A stretch of DNA of 21,031 nucleotides from CAXXOK01 sp035399245 (lineage in GTDB: Bacteria > Bacillota > Clostridia > Christensenellales > Aristaeellaceae), in NCBI GenBank assembly GCA_035399245.1, contig DAOPIR010000025.1, positions 1-21,031 of the forward strand. The letters are read 5' to 3'. A program made the position numbers and the translations under genes. Shown piece by piece: positions 7,745 to 14,739 of the stretch. Each line of letters begins with the position of its first letter. Position 1 is the first letter of the stretch. Under the pieces are notes generated by a model. That model saw nothing but the letters and a program-made list of their open reading frames with translations. It was not told the DNA's origin and searched no databases.

Positions 7745-9883
7745 CTACTCGCCGTCCGTCGCCGCCAGTGCCTGTTCGGAATAGCCGATCCCCAGGAGTT
7801 CCGTGGTTTTACGTGCGCTTGTGTTGCCGTCGTACTCGCCTACCAAATTCAGCTGCTTGCCCATAAACAGCATCACGGAGGTCTGCCCGCCGTCCATATT
7901 CAGCGCCTCGGTGCAGCCCAGGTTATACATCAGCGCGGCAAGGTGTGTCATGGTGATGCCCTCGCTTGTGGACAGGCGGCCTTCCGCCATCACCGCCGCA
8001 TAGTGTCCGGGCTCGATCATGCCGATCGCGCAGCGCGGATTGGTGTAGGTTTCCCAGGTTTCGGACGCCGGATTCAGTTCCCCGTCGCGCACCAGATACG
8101 GCCCGAAGGCGTATACGTCCGTCGCGCCCAGCTGCAGGTACTCCTCCGCCGTCAGGTCGTAAGATGTGTACACCTGCAGGCTGCCGTCATTAAACAGCGC
8201 AAGCGTATCCAAATTGGGGAACACGGTCGTATCATATGTATACGGATCGTTGACAAGTATCTCCCCGTCACGGATGACAATGCCTTTTCGGCGCAGGGTT
8301 TTGCTGGCCAACCGATAAGTATAGTAATCGGTATTGACGGCAAACACCGTGCCGTATTTTTGCGCAATCTCCGTAGGCGCCACAGCCACCTCGCCGATGT
8401 TGTCGTAATCATACTGGATGGAGTTGAAAATTTCGCCGGACGCTGCGTCCGACCAGATCTCGGCTTCAAACCAGCGCAGCGGCTCTTCCAGATCCACATA
8501 CCGCTGGATGATGACCTTCAGCGTTTGGGAAATATAAATCCAGATGCCAAGATCCTCGTTTTCATACACGAATTCACCTTCGTCGATATAGCCGGCGGCG
8601 TTGAGCGCCGGCAGCACATCCGCATAGCTGATCACAGGCGACTCTACCGCCTCGGTTTCCGGCAGCGCCTCCACCTGTGCACAGGTAACGGGTTCCAGCA
8701 CGTTTTCCAGAAAATCGTTGTGCAGTACGTCCTCGCCAACCTCGCTCTCCACCAGCCCGAACAGCGTGTTATCGTATTTCACGCCCGTGGTTTCCATGGT
8801 GGAGTTGGTGCTCTGCTGGGTAATGTGCAGCGCAAACGCCTCGGCAGCCAGCTCAATGCCGGTTTTACCGCCCATATTCTGCAGCGGAACCGTCCAGTCA
8901 AACTGAATTTGGTTTTCCGCATAGAGATGCGAATATAGCTTCAATATCTGCCATGTGCCGTATTCCTCCGCCGATTCGGGACAGACCTCCGCGTCCGCGG
9001 CCTGCTCATAGGCCTTCTGCGCCAGCTCCGCCGTATACCGGTGCGCGCCGTGGCCGTACTCGCCGTCAAAATCGTGCGTCACCAGCACCTTCGGCTGATA
9101 CTTGCGTACGGCCTCCACCACAAACGCAAGCGATGCCTGCCGTCCCCAGTTTTTGGCGCACTCGCTGGCTGTGGAGGTATAGGTATCCAAAAACTCGCCG
9201 ATCACCGGATAGGTACGCACGCCCATCGTCCACAGGCCGTTAAGCAGCTCGCTGCGGCGCGTGGTGTTGGAATAGGTCATATAGACGACCACCACCTTGC
9301 GCTGCTGCTCTACCGCATAGGTGGGGATAGCCCCGCCGAAAAACAGCAGCTCGTCGTCGGGATGCGCCACCAGAAACATGATGTCCGCGTCCTCGGGCGT
9401 CGGTTGCCACTGCTGCACCCAGTCGGGCACCGTACCCTGCGAAAACAGGAAGATTTCGTTCACAGCCAAGTCCTGATACTTGCCTGTGTCTTCCACATAA
9501 ATACGCAGCACATCCAAGCCGTACAGCGGAATGTACACATGCTCATATTCGTCCGTCATGGTGCACAGCGTAATCCATTCGCCCGAAACATTGGTCTGCA
9601 AAAGCCATTCCTTTGGCTCCTCGGCAAAGCAGATATAGATGCCGTAGCAGTCCACACCGGCCGGCATGGTGATCTCGATATAAGGTTCGCGCCGGTCTGC
9701 GCTCACCCATTTGGTGGTATATTTGCCGTCATGCATCAGGCTGGGCTTCAGCTTGGTGTAGGACGTGGAAAAGGTGCAATCCTGAGTGATATCCAGTGCT
9801 TCCTCGGCGGCACAGGCCGATACGCCCAGCGCCGCCAGGCACAGCAGGGCAATCCATACGGTCAGGGCCCATCGTTTCATCAT
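7745..9883 (-). CDS. Three-domain secreted lipoprotein: discoidin-like, PIG-L deacetylase, NAGPA phosphodiester glycosidase
   Basis: Numbered from MKRWALT (one codon after the ATG at 9883), an export signal ends in VSAC (20-23), a fitting lipobox, so the protein is probably tethered outside the membrane. Residues 27-147 resemble an F5/8-type discoidin domain (FSTSYTKLKPSLMHDGKYTT-KW). Residues 165-350 are a PIG-L/LmbE zinc deacetylase with AHPDDE (172-177) and GEYGHGAH (273-280), giving the expected His-Asp-His metal ligands. Residues 510-700 are a phosphodiester glycosidase (NAGPA) domain with AVNTDYYTYR, NPRCAIG and ALNMDGGQTSVM. Together they suggest removal of acetyl and phosphodiester-linked sugar groups from a surface glycan, which is an inference. 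The ATG at 9883 overlaps the upstream stop as ATGA, with GGAG six bases upstream. Frames further upstream are antisense-free shadows of the DUF6273 gene. Confidence 0.85.
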   Translation of the reverse strand: MMKRWALTVWIALLCLAALGVSACAAEEALDITQDCTFSTSYTKLKPSLMHDGKYTTKWVSADRREPYIEITMPAGVDCYGIYICFAEEPKEWLLQTNVSGEWITLCTMTDEYEHVYIPLYGLDVLRIYVEDTGKYQDLAVNEIFLFSQGTVPDWVQQWQPTPEDADIMFLVAHPDDELLFFGGAIPTYAVEQQRKVVVVYMTYSNTTRRSELLNGLWTMGVRTYPVIGEFLDTYTSTASECAKNWGRQASLAFVVEAVRKYQPKVLVTHDFDGEYGHGAHRYTAELAQKAYEQAADAEVCPESAEEYGTWQILKLYSHLYAENQIQFDWTVPLQNMGGKTGIELAAEAFALHITQQSTNSTMETTGVKYDNTLFGLVESEVGEDVLHNDFLENVLEPVTCAQVEALPETEAVESPVISYADVLPALNAAGYIDEGEFVYENEDLGIWIYISQTLKVIIQRYVDLEEPLRWFEAEIWSDAASGEIFNSIQYDYDNIGEVAVAPTEIAQKYGTVFAVNTDYYTYRLASKTLRRKGIVIRDGEILVNDPYTYDTTVFPNLDTLALFNDGSLQVYTSYDLTAEEYLQLGATDVYAFGPYLVRDGELNPASETWETYTNPRCAIGMIEPGHYAAVMAEGRLSTSEGITMTHLAALMYNLGCTEALNMDGGQTSVMLFMGKQLNLVGEYDGNTSARKTTELLGIGYSEQALAATDGE

Positions 9884-10620
9884 ACTATACTCCGGTCGTT
9901 TTGCAGTGTCAGCACAAATGGATCCGCCTTGGTTCCGCTGCCGCTTTGGATCATCAGCCGATGGACATCCAGATACACCGCGGGCCGGCATCCTTCGTTT
10001 TGCACCATCACGCGGATATATCCCAGGTTTCCGTCTTCCTTGGTACACACCGCACCGTAATCGCGCGATGTGCTCTGCGTGCGCGTCCAATAAGGGCTGG
10101 AGCCGTTGGTGTATTGGAACAGACCGTTTTGCACGGCATAAGCGGTCGGGTATCCGCGCCGCGCCGTATCGCCGGTAAAGCCGTAGGCCTTGTTTTTCAG
10201 GTCATCCCGTGTCAATAGCGTTATGCGGCCGCCGGTTTCGTCCGCTGTCATCAGTGCCTGCTCGTCGTCTGAAAAGCACTCCAGAAATTCACCGTTGAGA
10301 TACGCGTACAGCTCCGTGGTTTCAAACGCGCCGCTGCTTTGCGCATAGGCGGTATCGTCATAATGAATGCGGTGATGGAACAGCACATATTCGCTCAGCA
10401 GCAGCGCCGTTTGCGCGTCGGCATACAGCACACGCCATACAATCGGCTCCCGTCCGCCTTCCAGTGTTTGCGGATATACGCCCAACTCCACATACTGATA
10501 GCCGTCGTTTGCGGTATATCCGCGCAGCGTTTCATCCGCGGCGGACAGGGACCACACCCCCGCGCAAAGCAAAATGGCCAGTGCCATACAGATCGGTTTT
10601 CGAACGTCATGTGCCGCCAT
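9880..10620 (-). CDS. Secreted DUF6273 domain protein
   Basis: The 246-residue product has an N-terminal hydrophobic segment (about 10-27, MALAILLCAGVWSLSA) that looks like a signal peptide cleaved near A28. The rest matches the DUF6273 pattern common in clostridial secreted proteins: YQYVELGVYPQ (41-51), PIVWRVLYADAQTALLLSEY (59-78), ELYAYLNGEFLECF (103-116), ITLLTRDD (133-140), a SSPYWTR aromatic motif (174-180) and GCRPAVYLD (210-218). The function of this domain is not known. The start at 10620 has GGGAGG five bases upstream. The gene overlaps the deacetylase/glycosidase gene by 4 bases, so the two are probably one transcript from the promoter near 10690, which suggests they act together. 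Confidence 0.82.
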   Translation of the reverse strand: MAAHDVRKPICMALAILLCAGVWSLSAADETLRGYTANDGYQYVELGVYPQTLEGGREPIVWRVLYADAQTALLLSEYVLFHHRIHYDDTAYAQSSGAFETTELYAYLNGEFLECFSDDEQALMTADETGGRITLLTRDDLKNKAYGFTGDTARRGYPTAYAVQNGLFQYTNGSSPYWTRTQSTSRDYGAVCTKEDGNLGYIRVMVQNEGCRPAVYLDVHRLMIQSGSGTKADPFVLTLQNDRSIV

Positions 10621-10668
10621 GGCATCCTCCCTATTCAGAAAGCGCAGCTGTATAATCTTGCACTGTTT

Positions 10669-10697
10669 ATGATACTATCCCGCAAAATAGGTGTCAA
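10669..10697 (-). promoter_or_regulatory. Promoter of the DUF6273 and deacetylase/glycosidase genes
   Basis: On the minus strand there is TTGACA (10692-10697), a 17-base spacer and TATCAT (10669-10674). The -35 is perfect and the -10 differs at one base. It diverges from the capA promoter, with about 79 bases between the two -35 hexamers. Confidence 0.8.
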
Positions 10698-10726
10698 CGT
10701 GAAAGCGCCGTTATCGAAAGGCTTTA

Positions 10727-10756
10727 CAGGTTTTACGCGATGATGTAAAAACCCTG
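10727..10756. repeat. Imperfect inverted repeat between divergent promoters
   Basis: CAGGTTTTAC and GTAAAAACCCTG flank an 8-base centre. The arms match except for one extra A and one extra C in the right arm. It lies midway between the two divergent -35 elements, so a regulator binding site is possible. A small transcribed hairpin is unlikely, because neither predicted transcript includes it. Confidence 0.35.
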
Positions 10757-10761
10757 CGCCT

Positions 10762-10793
10762 GTACCGGCCGGCGCGTTGACAGTACCGGCCGG
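10762..10793 (+). promoter_or_regulatory. Paired 11-bp operator-like repeats bracketing the capA -35 element
   Basis: GTACCGGCCGG occurs at 10762-10772 and again at 10783-10793. The copies are 21 bp apart, two helical turns, so they face the same side of the DNA. Each contains the palindrome CCGGCCGG, and the second extends to ACCGGCCGGT. The -35 hexamer (10777-10782) lies directly between them and touches the second copy. A dimeric regulator bound here would block or guide RNA polymerase. Confidence 0.6.
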
Positions 10794-10805
10794 TTTCAGT
10801 ATAAT
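10777..10805 (+). promoter_or_regulatory. Consensus promoter of the capA-like gene
   Basis: TTGACA (10777-10782), a 17-base spacer and TATAAT (10800-10805) form a perfect-consensus sigma-A promoter. The start codon follows at 10848. The spacer contains one of the two GTACCGGCCGG repeats, so a strong promoter is probably held in check by a repressor. Confidence 0.9.
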
Positions 10806-10847
10806 GCAACCAAATAAGCGCTTAGCGGGCAGAACAAGGGGAAGGAT

Positions 10848-11897
10848 ATGAAACGACTCGCGGGACTGTTTTTTGTATGGATGTACTTATTATGCACGAC
10901 GGCAACGGCATGGGCGGATCAAACGATCCTGGTTTCGTTTTTAGGCGACTGCACGATCGGCTGTGAAGAAAAGGTTTACGAATGGGAAAACGGCTTTGCA
11001 ATGACGGCTGACCGCGAGGGCTACGCCTATTTTTTTGAAAAGGTGTACCCGCTTTTATCAACCGACGACCTGACCGTGGCCAACTTTGAAGGCGTGCTCA
11101 AGCGCAACGCCTACGGCAAAACGGAGAAAACCTACAATTTTCGCGGTCTGCCCGCCTACGCGCAGATTCTCGTCGAGGGCAGCGTGGAAGCTGTGGGGCT
11201 GGAAAACAACCACACCGAGGACTACGGCGACACCGGAAAAAACACCACCAAAACGGCGCTTACCGATGCCGGCGTTTCCTGGTTTGACGCCGAAAACGCG
11301 TATATCTATGAAAAAGGCGGCGTCCGCATCGCATTTTTAAGCATCTGGCAGCAGTGGGTATTTTATTACGGAAAAGAATACGAGCAGACCATCACCGCCC
11401 TGAAAAAGAACGGTGCCGACGTCGTGGTGGTCTACCTGCATGCCGGCGAGGAATACAATCCCTATCACACCGAAAGCCAGTCCAGCGCCGCCTATCGCTT
11501 TATCGACGCCGGCGCCGACCTGATCGTGTGCAGCCATCCGCACGTGGTGCAGGGAATCGAGGAGTACCAAAACCGTTTGATCCTCTACAGCCTGGGCAAT
11601 TTCGTGTTCGGCGGCAATGTAAACGTGCGCGCACTGGAAACCTATATCCCGCAGGTTACCTTTACCTTCTCCGCCGACGGCGAATACCTGTGCCAGCAGC
11701 TGCGCGTGTATCCCGCCAATGTTTCGGGCGACGCGGAGGCCAACGATTATCAGCCGCGCCTGGTAACCGGCGAGGCGGCGGACGCCGTGTACCTGCTGAT
11801 CGATCAGGACAGTGAAACGCTGGAATTGCCATATACAACCACCGAAGATTACCGCGAATATAATCCGGTTTACGCCGCCGCGGATGAAAATAATTGA
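10848..11897 (+). CDS. Secreted CapA family protein (metallophosphoesterase fold)
   Basis: The 349-residue product has a signal peptide (MKRLAGLFFVWMYLLCTTAT, cleavage near A23) and then one CapA domain, first known from poly-gamma-glutamate capsule synthesis and now seen in many surface-polymer systems. Family motifs are in order: FLGDCTIG (31-38), TVANFEG (76-82), LENNHTEDYGDTG (118-130), YLHAGEEY (196-203), CSHPHVVQGIEEY (228-240) and ILYSLGNFVFGG (245-256). These carry the expected Asp, Asn and His metal-site residues. No capB, capC or other PGA genes are nearby, so a PGA role is not supported and no gene symbol is given. GGGG and AAGGA precede the start. It is transcribed divergently from the DUF6273 gene, and transcription may continue into the SH3b gene. 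Confidence 0.9.
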   Translation: MKRLAGLFFVWMYLLCTTATAWADQTILVSFLGDCTIGCEEKVYEWENGFAMTADREGYAYFFEKVYPLLSTDDLTVANFEGVLKRNAYGKTEKTYNFRGLPAYAQILVEGSVEAVGLENNHTEDYGDTGKNTTKTALTDAGVSWFDAENAYIYEKGGVRIAFLSIWQQWVFYYGKEYEQTITALKKNGADVVVVYLHAGEEYNPYHTESQSSAAYRFIDAGADLIVCSHPHVVQGIEEYQNRLILYSLGNFVFGGNVNVRALETYIPQVTFTFSADGEYLCQQLRVYPANVSGDAEANDYQPRLVTGEAADAVYLLIDQDSETLELPYTTTEDYREYNPVYAAADENN

Positions 11898-11934
11898 TAT
11901 TTTTCAAATTCGGGACTATCATGATATCTATAAT
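11894..11934 (+). promoter_or_regulatory. Candidate promoter of the SH3b protein gene
   Basis: TTGATA (11894-11899), 17 bases and TATCAT (11917-11922) fit a promoter that begins on the capA stop codon. A second, perfect -10 (TATAAT, 11929-11934) lies 6 bases further on but lacks a good -35 at 17 bases. TATCATGATA (11917-11926) is a palindrome overlapping the first -10. Which -10 is used cannot be told. Confidence 0.5.
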
Positions 11935-11972
11935 CGTTGTATAAACAGCCGGCGAAGGAGGCATGTGTACCT

Positions 11973-12572
11973 ATGAAAAGAATAGCGGCTTTCGTTCTCA
12001 CTATGGTGCTGATCATTTGCATCGGTTCCGTCGCGTTTGCCTACACGACCATGTACGTGTACACCTCCAACGGGAAATCTCTCAACCTGCGCGACGCGCC
12101 CAGTATGTACGGCAATGTGATGACCACCATCCCCTACGGCGCCGCCGTGCGCGTCAACGATTCGTTTGACGATACCTGGTATTCCGTCTCTTACGGCGCG
12201 TATACGGGGTACTCCATGGCGCGGTACCTGGTTACATCGTACACACCTTACGTCACCTACTGCCCAACCGTTACCCCCACGCCTACCCCGACGAGCGCAA
12301 CGACTTCTACGGGAACCTTCCCCAATGAAATTTTCGCAGACTTCGAATCCGCCTATTATCAGGTGCTGGTCCGCCCGAGCAATCCCGCGGGATATGTAAA
12401 CATGCGCTGGGCACCCACGCTGCAGGCGGACATCCAAACCCGCTATTACGCCAACGAAGTGTTGACCGTCGTCAGCGAAAACTCCGTTTGGTGCCAGGTG
12501 ATGGATGAAGAAGACCACGTAATTGGTTTTATGATGCGCCAATTCCTCACCGCATATTCCGGCGACAGCTAA
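11973..12572 (+). CDS. Secreted protein with two SH3b domains joined by a Thr-Pro linker
   Basis: The 199-residue product has a signal peptide (MKRIAAFVLTMVLIICIGSV, cleavage near A23). A first bacterial SH3 domain follows at about 26-88 (SLNLRDAPSMYGNVMTTIPY, then WYSVSYGAYTGYSMARYL). A linker rich in Thr and Pro (TVTPTPTPTSATTSTG, about 99-114) leads to a second, more diverged SH3b domain at about 130-193 (YVNMRWAPTLQADIQTRYY, VWCQVMDEEDHVIGFMMRQF). SH3b domains usually bind peptidoglycan peptides, and the linker looks like a wall-spanning spacer. No catalytic domain is present. The start at 11973 is chosen because the signal peptide begins there, with GGAGG 11 bases upstream. An upstream in-frame ATG at 11937 lacks a ribosome site. 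A small secreted gene follows. Confidence 0.85.
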   Translation: MKRIAAFVLTMVLIICIGSVAFAYTTMYVYTSNGKSLNLRDAPSMYGNVMTTIPYGAAVRVNDSFDDTWYSVSYGAYTGYSMARYLVTSYTPYVTYCPTVTPTPTPTSATTSTGTFPNEIFADFESAYYQVLVRPSNPAGYVNMRWAPTLQADIQTRYYANEVLTVVSENSVWCQVMDEEDHVIGFMMRQFLTAYSGDS

Positions 12573-12627
12573 ACTGCGTACGTCCCTTTGATTGCTTCTG
12601 GATTACAGAAAGGAAGGAAGCGTATTT

Positions 12628-13167
12628 ATGAAAAAGATTTTACCCATACTAATCGTATTGGCACTGCTTTGCAGCGTAACGGCCGCGACTGCCGAAGAGC
12701 TTGAAATACAGCAGGGAGAGGACCTGTTTTCCATCGGCGTTACCCTGCCCGAAGGCGCGCATGTGGAAAACTTTACCTCCGACGATCAGTTTTCCATGCT
12801 GGAGATCGGCTTTGACACCGAGGGCAGGCCTTCCATCGTGATTACCGTGGCGGCGGACGAGCTGTATATCGGCCAAAGTCTGTCCGACCTGACCCAGGAC
12901 GAGAAAAACCTCATCATCAGCGAAATTACGGTGGAGATGGTTTCGCCCCAGGTGGAAATCCGCACCTCGCAGGCGGGTTATGAGTACATCGTTGCCAACG
13001 AAACCACCGAGGCCAACGACACCAGCGATACCATGATGCTGCTCGACGGCTACTTCGTCATGGTGCACGTTTACAATGAAGATTACAGCGAGCTGAACCC
13101 GGAAGACGCCGAAATCGGCCCGTCCATCGTGGAAACCCTGCACTATCTCGACGGCGGCAACTCCTGA
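12628..13167 (+). CDS. Small secreted protein of unknown function
   Basis: I do not recognise the family. The 179-residue product has a clear signal peptide (MKKILPILIVLALLCSVTAA, cleavage near A22). The mature part is acidic, with beta-strand-like segments such as EDLFSIGVTLPEGAHVENF, PSIVITVAADELYIGQSL and GYFVMVHVYNEDYSEL, and no cysteine. The pattern of a short beta-rich domain that ends with SIVETLHYL resembles small lipoprotein-like domains that describe attempted fits to exponents or doses, but no motif is decisive. An earlier in-frame ATG at 12592 lacks a ribosome site, whereas GGAAGG lies about ten bases before 12628. No separate promoter is obvious in the 55-base gap, so it is probably co-transcribed with the SH3b gene. 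Confidence 0.75.
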   Translation: MKKILPILIVLALLCSVTAATAEELEIQQGEDLFSIGVTLPEGAHVENFTSDDQFSMLEIGFDTEGRPSIVITVAADELYIGQSLSDLTQDEKNLIISEITVEMVSPQVEIRTSQAGYEYIVANETTEANDTSDTMMLLDGYFVMVHVYNEDYSELNPEDAEIGPSIVETLHYLDGGNS

Positions 13168-13213
13168 CGCGGCGCAGCGCCATGCTCTCACGTGTATTGA
13201 ATCAAGTTTTTGC

Positions 13214-13242
13214 TTGCATCGCGGGCGTCTGTATGGTATAAT
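13214..13242 (+). promoter_or_regulatory. Promoter of rplS
   Basis: TTGCAT (13214-13219), a 17-base spacer and TATAAT (13237-13242) give a good sigma-A promoter. The transcript would start near 13249, about 80 bases before the rplS start codon, leaving room for a structured leader. Confidence 0.8.
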
Positions 13243-13248
13243 ATTTGT

Positions 13249-13328
13249 CGTGATATTCAACGGGCGGTCCGCTGCCCGGGCAGTAGCCCTGGGGTACGAA
13301 CGTCTATGAGGGAAAGGAGAAACAAGCC
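13249..13328 (+). promoter_or_regulatory. Structured leader of rplS, possible L19 autoregulatory element
   Basis: The roughly 80-base leader is rich in short stems: GGGC with GCCC around 13262-13277, GGGCAGTAGCCC at 13278-13289, and CCCT (13287-13290) with AGGG (13309-13312) just upstream of the AAAGGAG ribosome site. Ribosomal protein leaders, including one for L19, are known in Firmicutes, but I cannot confirm a match to that model by eye. The last pairing could hide or expose the ribosome site. Confidence 0.45.
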
Positions 13329-13679
13329 ATGAGTGAAATCATTCGTGCAATCGAAAAAGCTCAGCTTCGCGATGACCGTCCCGCATTCAACATCGGCGAT
13401 ACCGTTCGGGTATGGGTGAAGGTTGTTGAAGGTGAGCGCGAGCGCCTGCAGGCGTTTGAAGGCACTGTAATTGCCAAGCGCAACGGCAGCATCCGCGAAA
13501 CGTTCACCGTGCGCCGCGTAAGCTACGGTATCGGTGTTGAGCGTACGTTCCCGCTTCATTCGCCGCGTGTTGACCGCATTGAGGTTATCCGCCGCGGTAA
13601 AGTGCGCCGTGCAAAGCTCTACTATCTGCGTGGATTGCAGGGCAAGGCTGCCAAAATTAAAGAAGCGAGCCGCAACTAG
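13329..13679 (+). CDS. rplS: Ribosomal protein bL19
   Basis: The 116-residue product is the 50S subunit protein bL19, located at the interface with the 30S subunit. The sequence follows the family throughout: FNIGDTVRVWVKVVEG, RLQAFEGTVIAKRNGSIRET, FTVRRVSYGIGVERTFPLHS, PRVDRIEVIRRGKVRRAKLY and YLRGLQGKAAKIKE. The length is normal. The start has AAAGGAG nine bases upstream. It is usually the last gene of an rpsP-rimM-trmD-rplS operon, but here it stands alone, with its own promoter and a strong terminator, between genes for secreted proteins. It is the only housekeeping gene in this accessory block. Confidence 0.98.
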   Translation: MSEIIRAIEKAQLRDDRPAFNIGDTVRVWVKVVEGERERLQAFEGTVIAKRNGSIRETFTVRRVSYGIGVERTFPLHSPRVDRIEVIRRGKVRRAKLYYLRGLQGKAAKIKEASRN

Positions 13680-13688
13680 CGAAAATCA

Positions 13689-13715
13689 GAACGCCTGTAC
13701 AGGCGTTCTTTTTTT
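13689..13715 (+). terminator. Intrinsic terminator of rplS
   Basis: GAACGCCTGTACAGGCGTTC (13689-13708) is a perfect 20-base palindrome that forms an 8-bp stem with a GTAC loop, followed by seven T residues. It starts ten bases after the rplS stop codon, which makes rplS a single-gene transcript. Confidence 0.93.
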
Positions 13716-13751
13716 ATTTTGCAATAAAAACACATAGGATAGAGGTATGGT

Positions 13752-14696
13752 ATGACCCGCAAGCTGATCGCACTGCTGTTGCTTTTAACCTTGTTTCCGG
13801 TTTATGCTCTGGCTGACGACGACGTGGTGTATTATACGCTCAAAAGCACCGGTAAAGCGCCCTATGAAACCGTACCGATCGCCCCGGACGGCATGTTTGA
13901 CGATACGGACGATCTGCTGACGGTAGACTTTATCGATCGCGGTGCGGCCGACTGCATCCTGCTGCAATGCGGCGGGGAAAGCCTGCTGGTGGACGGCGGC
14001 AAATACCGCCTGTTTGACCATCTGCAAAACGTGTTTTCCTATCTGGGAATCACGCATTTTACCTATATGCTCAACACCCATGCCCATGACGACCATATCG
14101 AAGGGCTGATCAAGCTTCTGCGGCATGACTACACGCCCGACCTGTATATGTCCTGCTACGGCGACGATTACCGTGGCAGCGATTATCAGACCACCGTGCG
14201 GGAGCTGCTGGCGGAAAAAGGCATCCCCTACCGGCAGATCGGCGACGGGGACACCTTTACGCTGGGCAGCGCGCAGATCACGGTGTTTCGCGACGAGACC
14301 CCGAAAATTGATAAAAACCGGCATTCCATTGTGCTCAAGGTGGTGTACGGCGAGCGCAGTGTGCTGCTGATGGCCGACGCCATCGGGCGCACACAGGAAT
14401 ATTTGCTGGCGCATTACGACGCCAGCGTATTCAAGGCCGATGTGCTCAAGTATCCGCACCACGGCTACGTCAACATGACCACCGCCTTTTTAGACGCGGT
14501 GGATCCCGCCGTATGCGTGATCACCAACACGCGCACCGCGGCCGCGCTGGCCGATAAGCAGCTGGCGTACCGCGGAATCCCGCGCTACTTCACCAACGAA
14601 GGCGTGGTACGGATGCAGACGGACGGCCATGTATGGCACGCACGGCAAATGACCTGGGCCTGGCCGCTGGATGTAATGGAAAGCGACGCGCTTTGA
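13752..14696 (+). CDS. Secreted ComEC/Rec2-like metallo-beta-lactamase-fold hydrolase
   Basis: The 314-residue product begins with a signal peptide (MTRKLIALLLLLTLFPVYAL, cleavage near A21) and has one metallo-beta-lactamase domain. The order resembles the hydrolase domain of ComEC/Rec2: VDFIDRGAADCILLQCGGES (58-77), LLVDGGK (78-84), the zinc motif HAHDDH (110-115, HxHxDH), RHSIVLKVVYGERSVLLMAD with the metal-ligand Asp, and YPHHG. ComEC-type domains cut DNA or RNA, but free secreted members have no agreed substrate. The membrane channel part of ComEC is absent, so this is not ComEC itself. The start at 13752 has AGAGG six bases upstream. No clear promoter is seen in the 36 bases after the rplS terminator, so its transcription may depend on readthrough or a weak promoter. 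Confidence 0.85.
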   Translation: MTRKLIALLLLLTLFPVYALADDDVVYYTLKSTGKAPYETVPIAPDGMFDDTDDLLTVDFIDRGAADCILLQCGGESLLVDGGKYRLFDHLQNVFSYLGITHFTYMLNTHAHDDHIEGLIKLLRHDYTPDLYMSCYGDDYRGSDYQTTVRELLAEKGIPYRQIGDGDTFTLGSAQITVFRDETPKIDKNRHSIVLKVVYGERSVLLMADAIGRTQEYLLAHYDASVFKADVLKYPHHGYVNMTTAFLDAVDPAVCVITNTRTAAALADKQLAYRGIPRYFTNEGVVRMQTDGHVWHARQMTWAWPLDVMESDAL

Positions 14697-14720
14697 TTTC
14701 TCCTTCCTTTGTGGTATAAT
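14693..14720 (+). promoter_or_regulatory. Promoter of the yerC-pcrA operon
   Basis: TTGATT (14693-14698), a 16-base spacer and TATAAT (14715-14720) form the promoter. The -35 hexamer overlaps the stop codon of the upstream MBL gene. The start point near 14727 leaves a leader of about 110 bases before yerC. Confidence 0.72.
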
Positions 14721-14739
14721 AAAACTTAAGAAACGCTGT

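Noticed and set aside
7943..8938. A 331-codon plus-strand frame opposite the deacetylase/glycosidase gene
   Set aside because: It is His/Arg/Gly-rich with no domain pattern, and it overlaps the conserved NAGPA domain on the other strand.
9884..10090. N-terminal extension of the deacetylase/glycosidase gene to a start at 10090
   Set aside because: The extension overlaps the DUF6273 gene in another frame, contains basic low-complexity sequence, and would bury the signal peptide that begins at 9883/9880.
10848..11897. Poly-gamma-glutamate capsule locus
   Set aside because: Only a CapA-like gene is present. No capB, capC or capE is nearby, so capsule synthesis is not supported.
13187..13217. 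CAAG-TTTTTG-CTTG hairpin before the rplS promoter as a terminator for the small secreted gene
   Set aside because: The stem is only 4 bp and the T-run lies in the loop, not after the stem, so it is not a credible intrinsic terminator.
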